Below are positions 1 to 6,814 of a DNA stretch of 53,762 nt, piece by piece. The stretch lies in the NCBI RefSeq assembly GCF_012034935.1, contig NZ_JAATEN010000031.1:1-53762 (forward strand). The letters are read 5' to 3'. Source of the stretch: Streptomyces zingiberis (GTDB taxonomy: Bacteria > Actinomycetota > Actinomycetes > Streptomycetales > Streptomycetaceae). The notes under the pieces are model-generated. The model ran no database searches. It saw only the letters and a list, made by a program, of their open reading frames with translations, and had not been told where the DNA came from. The position numbers and the translations under genes are program-made. How positions within the stretch are numbered: the first letter of the stretch is position 1; each line of letters opens with the position of its first letter.

Positions 1-9
1 AGTGCGCAT
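1..9 (-). CDS. 5' end of a gene running off the left edge
   Basis: On the minus strand an ATG at 9-7 is followed by CGC and ACT up to the edge of the window. It is preceded by a near-perfect Shine-Dalgarno sequence, AGGAGGTC at 25-18, with 8 nt of spacing. Only three codons (Met-Arg-Thr) are visible, so nothing can be said about the product. The gene lies downstream of the MFS exporter on the same strand and could be part of its transcript. Confidence 0.55.
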
Positions 10-322
10 GGATCGTTGACCTCCTGGCGTCCCGGCACGGGTGTACCGGCGTGACGTGTCGGCGTGGTGTGTGGGCACGAGATGCGCCGGCCCGGTGTGT
101 GCGGGCGGCGTCTGGTGCCGGTGCGGAGGGGTGGCCTCCGGCGTGGTGCCGGGGCCCGGCCTGTGGGGCCGGCGCGCGGGGCCGGCGCGTGCGGGCGGGG
201 CCGGTCTGCGGGCGGCGGCGGGCTCCGGTCCGCGGACCACCGCGGGGCCGGGGCCGGGGCCCCGGAGTGCGCCGGACACCCGCGCGCCGTGGCCGGTTCG
301 GCGGGCCCGGTCAGGGCCGGGG
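10..322. other. Intergenic region left of the MFS gene
   Basis: No convincing gene is seen. The stretch is extremely GC-rich, with G/C runs and a short palindromic block around 250-268 that could fold as a weak terminator for the MFS gene. The right end of the partial left-hand gene's ribosome-binding site lies at 18-25. Confidence 0.4.
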
Positions 323-2098
323 TCAGGGGGTGCGGCCGTCCCCCGGCCGGTCTCCGGTGGTGGTCCCCGGGCCGGTGGCCGGGGCCGCGTGCGCCGCGGT
401 GGGGCCCGGGCCCGCAGCGTCCACCTCCTCCCGCGTCCGTCCCGTCTCCCCGTCGCCCCGCGCGCCGGTCCCGGCGGCCCCGCCGGCTCCGTCGGCCCCG
501 CCGGCTCCGTCGGCCCCGCCGGCCCCGCCGGCCGAGTCCGTCCCGCCGTCCCCGGCCGGGCGGACGTGGCGCAGGGTGGTGGCGACGAGCACCGCGCAGA
601 CGGCCGTGATCAGGGCGCCGGTGACGGCCATGACGGCCAGTCCGAGGGTGAACGCCTCCCGGCCGGCGAGCACCAGCCGCTCCCCGAGGTCGCCGGGGAG
701 CCGGGCGGCGGCGGCCAGCGCCTTGGCGAGGGTGTCCTCGGCGGCCTCCGCGGCCCCGCCGGGGGTCCCGCCGGGCATCTCCTGCCGCATCCGCGTCTGG
801 TAGACCGCGGTGCCGAGGCTGCCGAGCACGGCCAAGCCGAGGGCTCCGCCGAACTCGTTGGACGTCTCGGAGACGGCGGAGGCGGCGCCCGCCCGGTCCG
901 GCGGGGCGGAGCCGACGACCATGTCCGTACCGAGGTTGAGCGCCGGCGCGATGCCGGTGGACATCACGACCAGCCCCGTGACCAGCAGCGCGAAATCCGT
1001 GCGCCCGGCCATCGAGACGAGCGCCAGGCCGGCCGCGGCCAGCGTCAGCACCGCCGCCATGACGGTGGCGGGGCGGATCCGGCGCAGCGCCGCGATGGAG
1101 ACCACCGTGCCGAGGACACCGCCGAGACTCCCCGGCAGGATCCACAGCCCGGCCCGCAGCGGGGAGAGGCCGTGCACGAGCTGGAGCGCCTGGACGATGA
1201 AGAGGTTGATGCCGAACATCACGAACGACAGGGCGGCCAGGGCGGTCAGCGAGACCCGGAACCGGGGCTCACGGAAGAGTCCCAGGTCGACGAAGGGGTC
1301 GGCCAGCCGGCGCTGGCGCCGCAGGAAGACGGCGCCCGCGGCGGTGCCGGCCAGGACGGCCACCACGGGCAGCGGCCCCAGGCCGTCCCGGGCGAGTTGC
1401 TTGACCCCGTAGACCGCGGGGAGCACGGCCGCCAGGGAGAGCAGGGAACTGGCGAGATCGAGCCGCCCGGCGGAGGGCGCCCGGTACTCCGGCAGCAGGA
1501 AGGGGCCGAGCGCCAGCAGCAGCGCCATCACGGGAACACCGGCCAGGAAGACGGCGCCCCACCAGAAGTGCTCCAGGAGCAGCCCGCCGACGAGGGGGCC
1601 GATGGAGGCGCCGACGGTGAAGCACATCATCCACGCGGAGATCGCGATGGTCCGCTGCCGCTCGTCCTCGAACATCACCCGCAGCAGCGAGAGGGTGGAG
1701 GGCATCAGCGTGGCCCCGGCCAGGCCGAGCAGGGCACGGGCGGCGATGAGCGTCTCGGCGGTGGGCGCGTAGGCGGCCAGGACGGAGGCCACGGCGAAGG
1801 CGCCGGCTCCGACGAGCAGCAGACGGCGGCGGCCCATCCGGTCGCCGAGGGCGCCCATGGTGATCAGGAAGCCGGCCACCATGAACCCGTAGATGTCGGT
1901 GATCCACAGCAGGCCGGTCCCGCTGGGGGCGAGGTCGGCGCTGAGCCGGGGCACGGCCAGGTGCAGCACCGTCATGTCCATCACGATGAGCATGGCGGGT
2001 AAGGCGAGGACGGCCAGTCCCAGCCACTGCCTCGCGCCCGCGCGCGGAGCCGGCTCCCGGCCGGGTCCGCTGGGGTCGTCGGATCGGGCGGTGGTCAT
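323..2098 (-). CDS. MFS drug exporter, DHA2 (14-TMS) family
   Basis: 591-residue integral membrane protein, probably a proton-coupled exporter of the cluster product. After about 25 polar residues the first membrane helix starts with WLGLAVLALPAMLIVMD. The loop GALGDRMGRRR is MFS motif A (around residues 80-90), and further hydrophobic segments run to about residue 510. Length and helix number fit the DHA2 (SmvA/QacA-like) group. The last ~70 residues are low-complexity Gly/Ala/Asp and probably cytosolic. The ATG at 2098 has GGAG-like sequence upstream. Codon 33 is TTA, so translation should need the bldA leucyl-tRNA. It sits at the end of the biosynthetic cluster next to a sugar gene, fitting a self-resistance role, though substrate is inferred only. 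Confidence 0.88.
   Translation of the reverse strand: MTTARSDDPSGPGREPAPRAGARQWLGLAVLALPAMLIVMDMTVLHLAVPRLSADLAPSGTGLLWITDIYGFMVAGFLITMGALGDRMGRRRLLLVGAGAFAVASVLAAYAPTAETLIAARALLGLAGATLMPSTLSLLRVMFEDERQRTIAISAWMMCFTVGASIGPLVGGLLLEHFWWGAVFLAGVPVMALLLALGPFLLPEYRAPSAGRLDLASSLLSLAAVLPAVYGVKQLARDGLGPLPVVAVLAGTAAGAVFLRRQRRLADPFVDLGLFREPRFRVSLTALAALSFVMFGINLFIVQALQLVHGLSPLRAGLWILPGSLGGVLGTVVSIAALRRIRPATVMAAVLTLAAAGLALVSMAGRTDFALLVTGLVVMSTGIAPALNLGTDMVVGSAPPDRAGAASAVSETSNEFGGALGLAVLGSLGTAVYQTRMRQEMPGGTPGGAAEAAEDTLAKALAAAARLPGDLGERLVLAGREAFTLGLAVMAVTGALITAVCAVLVATTLRHVRPAGDGGTDSAGGAGGADGAGGADGAGGAAGTGARGDGETGRTREEVDAAGPGPTAAHAAPATGPGTTTGDRPGDGRTP
2000..2002 (-). promoter_or_regulatory. TTA codon (bldA-type control) in the exporter gene
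   Basis: Codon 33 of the MFS gene is TTA, within the residues VLALPAM. TTA is very rare in DNA of this composition. In Streptomyces it ties translation to the developmentally controlled bldA tRNA. It is one of only two in-frame TTA codons I noticed in the window. Confidence 0.7.
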
Positions 2099-2164
2099 CA
2101 GCGTGGCTCCTTCTGGGGTTCCGGGCCCGGTGGCGGGGACGGGGCGGCGGCGGGCCGGGGACGG

Positions 2165-2410
2165 GGTGACGGGCCGGTGGCGGGGGCGGGGGCTCCGCGG
2201 GCATCGGGGTCGCCCCCGCCCGGAGCAGCGGCGGACGGCCGCCGTCCCGGACGGGGCGACGGCCTCGACTCGACGGCCTGCTCCCGCGGCGTGCCCTTGG
2301 GCGCGTCGCGCCGATCAGCCCGTGACGGGTGCGGACCGGCAGCTCGCGGCCGGGGGCCCGGGACGATCTCGTGGCCCTGCGGGAGACCAGCGGGCGCACG
2401 GTGGCCGGGC
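2165..2410 (-). pseudogene. Relic of an NRPS condensation domain
   Basis: The minus strand encodes a decayed copy of part of the condensation domain found intact in the large NRPS (about 10240-10500 here). Matching pieces include GREL..RTR.GLIGA, PVRD.GRPPL and MPAE, in the same order, and nucleotide similarity is obvious (for example gccgatcagcccgt and cgggcatc shared at 2309 and 2198). It corresponds to roughly residues 435-515 of the NRPS. Flanking parts of the domain, including the HHxxxDG motif, are absent. No start or carrier domain is present, so it cannot be functional. It fills the gap between the MFS and dehydratase genes and implies an old duplication or rearrangement. Confidence 0.72.
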
Positions 2411-2413
2411 GCG

Positions 2414-2519
2414 GGCGTTCGGCGTTCGGCCTCGGCGTTCGGCCTCGGCGTTCGCACGACCGGCTCACCGCCGGCGGTCGCGCGTGACCGGCTCGCGCGG
2501 GCGGTCGCGCATGACCGGT
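2414..2519. repeat. Two short tandem repeats next to the NRPS relic
   Basis: A 13-bp unit (ggcgttcggcctc) occurs about three times at 2421-2459. It is followed by two imperfect copies of a ~30-bp unit built around gaccggctc and ggcggtcgcgc (about 2457-2519). They border the condensation-domain relic and may mark the rearrangement that left it. Confidence 0.6.
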
Positions 2520-2531
2520 CCGCCGCCCGGG

Positions 2532-3518
2532 TCAGGCGGCCGGTGGGCGGCGCAGCGGCTCGGCGGCCGTCCACCAGTCGGTGTGGCGGCGGTACCAGTC
2601 GACGGTCTCCGCCAGCCCGGCGCGGAAGTCGCGGCGCGGCTGCCAGCCCAGCTCGCGGCGGATCCTGGTGGAGTCCACGGCGTACCGCAGGTCGTGCCCG
2701 GGGCGGTCGGTGACGTGTTCGACGCGGTCCCGGCCCGCGCCGCACGCGCGCAGCAGCGCCTCGGTGAGCTGCCGGTTGGTCAGTTCCGTGCCGCTGCCGA
2801 TGTTGTAGACCGCCCCGGCCCGGCCGTCCGCGCGTACCCGCTCCACGGCGGCGACGTGGTCGGCCACGTGCAGCCACTCCCGGCTGTTCTCCCCGGTGCC
2901 GTACAGCGGCACCGTCCGCCCGGTGAGCAGCCGGCCCACGAAGAGCGGGATGATCTTCTCGGGGTACTGGCGGGGGCCGTAGTTGTTGCAGCAGCGGGTG
3001 ACACAGACGTGCAGCCCGTGGGTGGTGTGGTGGCTCAGGGCGAGCAGATCGCTCGACGCCTTGGAGGCGGAGTACGGCGAACTGGGGCGCAGCGGATGCT
3101 CCTCGGGCCAGGAGCCCTCGGCGATGGAGCCGTACACCTCGTCGGTGGAGACGTGGACGAAGCGGCGGATCCCGTGGCGTACCGCCGCGTCCAGCAGGGT
3201 CTGGGTGCCGAGCACGTTGGTGCGGACGAACTCCTGGGCGCCGGTGATCGAGCGGTCCACATGGGTCTCGGCCGCGAAGTGCACGATCTCGTCGGCGTCG
3301 GCCACGGCCCGGCGGACCACCCGCGGATCGCAGATGTCGCCGGTCACGAAGCGGAATCCGGGGTGATCGCGTACGGCGTCCAGGTTGGCCGGGTTGCCGG
3401 CGTAGGTGAGGCGGTCGAGCACGGTCACGGCGGTGTCGCCACCCGGGGCGAGTACCGCTTTGACGTAGTGGGATCCGATGAAACCGGCGCCGCCGGTGAC
3501 CAGGATGCGGGTGGGCAC
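2532..3518 (-). CDS. rmlB: dTDP-glucose 4,6-dehydratase
   Basis: 328-residue short-chain dehydrogenase-type enzyme that converts dTDP-glucose to dTDP-4-keto-6-deoxyglucose, the second step of the sugar branch. The N-terminal Rossmann motif is GGAGFIGSHY (residues 8-17). STDEVYG carries the catalytic Thr-Asp-Glu and YSASK the Tyr-xxx-Lys; the family signature RCCNNYGPRQ follows. The GTG at 3518 is chosen because AAGGAG lies 6 nt upstream and the NAD motif then starts where expected; an upstream ATG would add about 95 residues of atypical sequence. The gene is far from rmlA (19070-20077), separated by the NRPS operon, and is divergent from the regulator. Confidence 0.93.
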   Translation of the reverse strand: MPTRILVTGGAGFIGSHYVKAVLAPGGDTAVTVLDRLTYAGNPANLDAVRDHPGFRFVTGDICDPRVVRRAVADADEIVHFAAETHVDRSITGAQEFVRTNVLGTQTLLDAAVRHGIRRFVHVSTDEVYGSIAEGSWPEEHPLRPSSPYSASKASSDLLALSHHTTHGLHVCVTRCCNNYGPRQYPEKIIPLFVGRLLTGRTVPLYGTGENSREWLHVADHVAAVERVRADGRAGAVYNIGSGTELTNRQLTEALLRACGAGRDRVEHVTDRPGHDLRYAVDSTRIRRELGWQPRRDFRAGLAETVDWYRRHTDWWTAAEPLRRPPAA

Positions 3519-3721
3519 GGCACACTCCTTCCCTGCGGGCGCGCCGCCCGTGGCGACGGCCGGAGGATCGGTGCGGAAAAGCGGAATCCGGCCACCCTCG
3601 CGGGGGCCGTCCGGGGGCCGCCGGACGCGCATGGAAGCCCGAGCTGCGGGGAAGGCGTTGGCCGCACGGGCTGAGCCTCCGTGCGGCAGCAGGTATCGGA
3701 CATGCGACAGGGGGAACCGGC

Positions 3722-4609
3722 TTGTCTGTCGACGAAGGAACCACGCGCGGGCCCACGCCCGGCACCGGCCCGGGTGCGACCGGCGCCGCGCATTCCCGGG
3801 CACGCATCCTGGTGGCCTCCGACTGCCCGTCGGCGACGGGACTGAAACAGGACATGCAGCGGCACGGCTACGAGGCGTCGGTCGCCGCGAGCGGCGGCGC
3901 CGTGCTGGAGATGTACCACGACTACGACCTCATCCTGCTCGACGCCGACCTGCCGGACCTCGACGGAGTCTCCGTCTGCGAGATCATCCGGCGCACCAGC
4001 GACATCCCCATCATCGGCTTCACCGCCGAGGCGGCCGAGGTCGACCGGGTGCTGCTGCTGGAGAGCGGGTGCGACGACTGCGTCCAGCGTCCCTACCGGG
4101 CACGGGAGCTGGTGGCCCGGATCAAGGCCATACTGCGCCGGACGGGGACGCTGCGCCGCGCGGGGGCCCGGGACGGCGGGGCGGACCCCGACCGGCTGGA
4201 GTTCGGGACGCTCGTCATCGTCCCCTCCCGCCGGGAGGTGGAGCTGGAGAACGTGCCGCTGGCGCTCACCCGCAAGGAGTTCGACCTGCTGCACATCCTC
4301 GCCGCCGAGCCGGACCGGATCTTCGGCCGGCAGGAACTGATGTGCGAGGTCTGGGACTACCCGGAGGACAACCGGATCACCGCCCAGGCGAGCCGGACCA
4401 TCGACACCCATGTCAGCAGCCTCCGCAGCAAGCTGGGGAACAGCGACTGGATCACCACCATCCGCGGGGTGGGCTTCCGGTTCGGGGTGTCCGCCCCGGA
4501 ACCGGCCGAGGCCGGTTCCGGGGCGGACGGAGCGCGCGCGGCGGGCGGGTCCGCCGGAGGCGGCCCCGTGCCGCTCCGCCCCCGTCTGGTCCGGCTGAGA
4601 TCGGGCTGA
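3722..4609 (+). CDS. Atypical orphan OmpR-family response regulator
   Basis: 295-residue DNA-binding regulator with an N-terminal receiver domain (about 28-140) and a C-terminal winged helix (about 160-258, with LTRKEFDLL and TTIRGVGFRF). The usual phospho-acceptor Asp is present (LILLDADLPD, Asp74). The acidic pair near the N-terminus is reduced (ILVASD, one acid lost) and the conserved Lys of the KP motif is Arg (VQRPY). Thr101 is kept. No sensor kinase gene is nearby. Such receivers, as in the JadR1 group, are often controlled by ligands instead of phosphorylation. Start is TTG at 3722, 6 nt after an AGGGGGAA-like site. It faces away from rmlB across a 203-bp promoter region and probably controls the cluster. 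Confidence 0.85.
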   Translation: MSVDEGTTRGPTPGTGPGATGAAHSRARILVASDCPSATGLKQDMQRHGYEASVAASGGAVLEMYHDYDLILLDADLPDLDGVSVCEIIRRTSDIPIIGFTAEAAEVDRVLLLESGCDDCVQRPYRARELVARIKAILRRTGTLRRAGARDGGADPDRLEFGTLVIVPSRREVELENVPLALTRKEFDLLHILAAEPDRIFGRQELMCEVWDYPEDNRITAQASRTIDTHVSSLRSKLGNSDWITTIRGVGFRFGVSAPEPAEAGSGADGARAAGGSAGGGPVPLRPRLVRLRSG

Positions 4610-4626
4610 CCGGGCCGCGGGCCCGG
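4610..4626. terminator. Hairpin after the regulator gene
   Basis: A 7-bp perfect stem (ccgggcc / ggcccgg) with a 3-nt loop starts right after the regulator stop codon. It lies between convergent genes and could serve either strand, but there is no T tract. Confidence 0.4.
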
Positions 4627-4760
4627 CACGGGGCGCCCCGTGCGGGCGCCGTGCGGGCGGGAGGGCCCTGGCTCAGGGCCGGTGGCCCCCACCGCGCGGC
4701 CCGTGCGTCGTCGCGCGGGGCGGGGCCTCCGGCACCGGGCACGGCTCCCGGGCGGGCCGC

Positions 4761-5282
4761 TCAGACCGGGAAGCGCCACCGGGTCTGCGCCACGCAGCCC
4801 TTGGTGAAGGCGAACACCGTCTCGGGCGTCACCGAGAACATCCAGGCCCGCCCCACGGAGCCGGTGACCACCTCCCCGTCCACCTCGTAGTCCCACATCG
4901 CGCCGTACTTGGCGCGGAACGTCGCGGCCGCCTTCTCCATCCGAGCGGGGTCGGCGACCCGGAGGGCGCGGCCCTCGACCACGATGTCCACCCCGGTGGC
5001 CAGCCGGTTGGTCCCCGTCAGCAGCGAACACCGGGCGTTGTCCGCCAGGTTGCGCACCTTCCGTTCCTGGGGCAGCGAGACGAACCACAGCGCCCCGTCG
5101 TGCCAGGCGCCGGCCACCGGGGTCAGGTGCGGCCGGGCGGCGGGGTGGACGGTGGCGATCCAGTACAGCTCCGCCTCCGCCAGCAGCCGCCGGGTCTCGG
5201 TCCAGGAGGCGGGGCGCGCCCCCTCGTGGCTGTAGCGGGGGTCGAGTTCCACGTCGTAGGGGGTTCCGGGGTTGCCGGCCAT
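4761..5282 (-). CDS. PPOX-like split-barrel flavin/F420-binding protein
   Basis: 173-residue protein of the pyridoxamine 5'-phosphate oxidase-like split beta-barrel family. It shows the pattern ELYWIATVHPAARPHLTPV, then GALWFVS, ERKVRNLADNARCSL and the C-terminal TRWRF typical of small FMN- or F420-dependent members. ATG at 5282 shares its A with the TGA of the upstream monooxygenase gene, so the two are translationally coupled. Related proteins occur in PBD clusters (from memory, one is encoded in the sibiromycin cluster), where an oxidation between the amine and imine form of the diazepine is a plausible job. Cofactor and substrate cannot be told from sequence alone. Confidence 0.8.
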   Translation of the reverse strand: MAGNPGTPYDVELDPRYSHEGARPASWTETRRLLAEAELYWIATVHPAARPHLTPVAGAWHDGALWFVSLPQERKVRNLADNARCSLLTGTNRLATGVDIVVEGRALRVADPARMEKAAATFRAKYGAMWDYEVDGEVVTGSVGRAWMFSVTPETVFAFTKGCVAQTRWRFPV

Positions 5283-6730
5283 CAGAGGTCTCCCTGTCGT
5301 GACGGCCCGGAGCGGCCGGCGGTGAGGACGGGCACCGGTTCCGCGGCGTCCGGGTCCCGGGCCAGCTCCGGGTAGGAGGCGAGGATCTCGTCGGCCTGCG
5401 TGCGCGGGTCGTACCGTTCGCACAGCAGGTCCAGGACGTGCGCGTCGCGCCTGCTGCGCCGCACGATCTCGTCGTAGGGCACACGGGTGAACGCGACGAG
5501 CTGGTAGAGCTGGGTGAAGTCGCGCGGGTACCGCTGGTGCAGCCGGCGCTCCAGCGCCTTGCGCAGGTGGAAGCGCTCGTCGTCGACATGGGCGCTGAGC
5601 TCCCGCAGGTTGGCCAGCGAGAGGTCGGCTATCGCCAGCCCGGATTCCACCCGCGCCTCGCTGAACCCGGCCACGGCCGCGCGGATCGCGGCGCGGCGGT
5701 CGGCGCCCGGCACGAGGTGGCGGTCGAGCAGTGCGCACAGCACCTCCGTGTCCTCGAAGCTGCAGTTGATGCCCTGCCCGAAGAAGGGCACGATCGTGTG
5801 CGCGGCGTCGCCGACGAGCACCGCCTGCCCGTAGTGGTAGGGGGCGCAGCGGACGACCTTCAGCAGCGCGGGCCGGGCGTCCCAGACGTCCCGGGCCACC
5901 TCGGGCAGGGCGGGGGCGATGTCGGGGTACTCCCGGTCGAAGTGGCCGCGGACCGCGGCGCGCCGGGCGAAGGCGCGGAACCGCAGTTCCCCGGCTCTGC
6001 TGTCCACCGGCATGAAGAGCGTGGTGGTGGCGGTCCCGTCGCGGTTGGGCTGGGCCTGGAGGAAGTGGTCGCCGCGGGGCCACAGGTGCATGCCGTCGGG
6101 GCGCAGCGGCCGGGCGCAGCCGGGTCTCATGGCCAGCTCGACGTGGCCGTGCGGGATGTACTCCTGCTGGATCCGCATCCGGGCGCCGGACTTCGACAGC
6201 TCGTAGCGGACCGCGCTGTTGGCGCCGTCACAGCCGATCAGCAGATCCCCGGAGGCCCGCCGCACACCGCCGCCGTCCGCGACGAACACGGCCTCGGCCC
6301 GGTGCGGGTCCGCGGCGACGCAGGCGTGGCCGAAGTGGACGGTGGCCCCGGCCGCCCGCGCCTCCTCCAGCAGGATCCGCTGGAGCGCGGCGCGGGGGAC
6401 GGAGAGCAGGTGGTGGCCGGGCGCGACGCCGTACGGCTGGTGGGTGAGCGAGCCGTCGCGGTGGTGCACGATGCGCCGGGTGAGGACGGTGCCCACCGCG
6501 TAGACGCGGTCGCGCAGCGCGGGCCGCAGGGCGCCGGTGCCGCGCAGGGTGAGGGTCAGGTTGAACGAGCGCCGGCTGCCGGCGGTGGCCGCACCGGCGG
6601 GGGTCTGCTTCTCGTAGATCTCCACCTCGAAGTCGCGCCGGCGCAGTTCGACGGCGAGGAGGCAGCCCACCGGGCCGGCTCCCACGATGACGGCCCGGAG
6701 GCGGCGCCTGGGTTCTGACACGTTGGGCAC
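5282..6730 (-). CDS. Kynurenine 3-monooxygenase (FAD)
   Basis: 482-residue class A flavin monooxygenase that would hydroxylate kynurenine at C3. Visible are the FAD motif VIVGAGPVGCLLA (about 13-25), the kynurenine monooxygenase-like RSFNLTLTLRG, the GCDGANSAVR motif, and VGDAAHTIVPFFGQGINCSFEDTEVL, the long signature specific to this subfamily. GTG start at 6730 has AGGAAGG upstream with suitable spacing. It lies between the large NRPS and the PPOX gene in one operon, and with the tryptophan-degrading genes at 20.8-28.9 kb it builds the anthranilate half of the product. The equivalent sibiromycin enzyme is SibC. Confidence 0.9.
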   Translation of the reverse strand: MPNVSEPRRRLRAVIVGAGPVGCLLAVELRRRDFEVEIYEKQTPAGAATAGSRRSFNLTLTLRGTGALRPALRDRVYAVGTVLTRRIVHHRDGSLTHQPYGVAPGHHLLSVPRAALQRILLEEARAAGATVHFGHACVAADPHRAEAVFVADGGGVRRASGDLLIGCDGANSAVRYELSKSGARMRIQQEYIPHGHVELAMRPGCARPLRPDGMHLWPRGDHFLQAQPNRDGTATTTLFMPVDSRAGELRFRAFARRAAVRGHFDREYPDIAPALPEVARDVWDARPALLKVVRCAPYHYGQAVLVGDAAHTIVPFFGQGINCSFEDTEVLCALLDRHLVPGADRRAAIRAAVAGFSEARVESGLAIADLSLANLRELSAHVDDERFHLRKALERRLHQRYPRDFTQLYQLVAFTRVPYDEIVRRSRRDAHVLDLLCERYDPRTQADEILASYPELARDPDAAEPVPVLTAGRSGPSRQGDL

Positions 6731-6814
6731 GTTGGGTCCTTCCTGTCGTGGGCCCCGCGTGGCGGGACTCCCCCGTGGGAGCGGCCCGGCGGCCGCCCCG
6801 GGCGTGCTCGGTGC

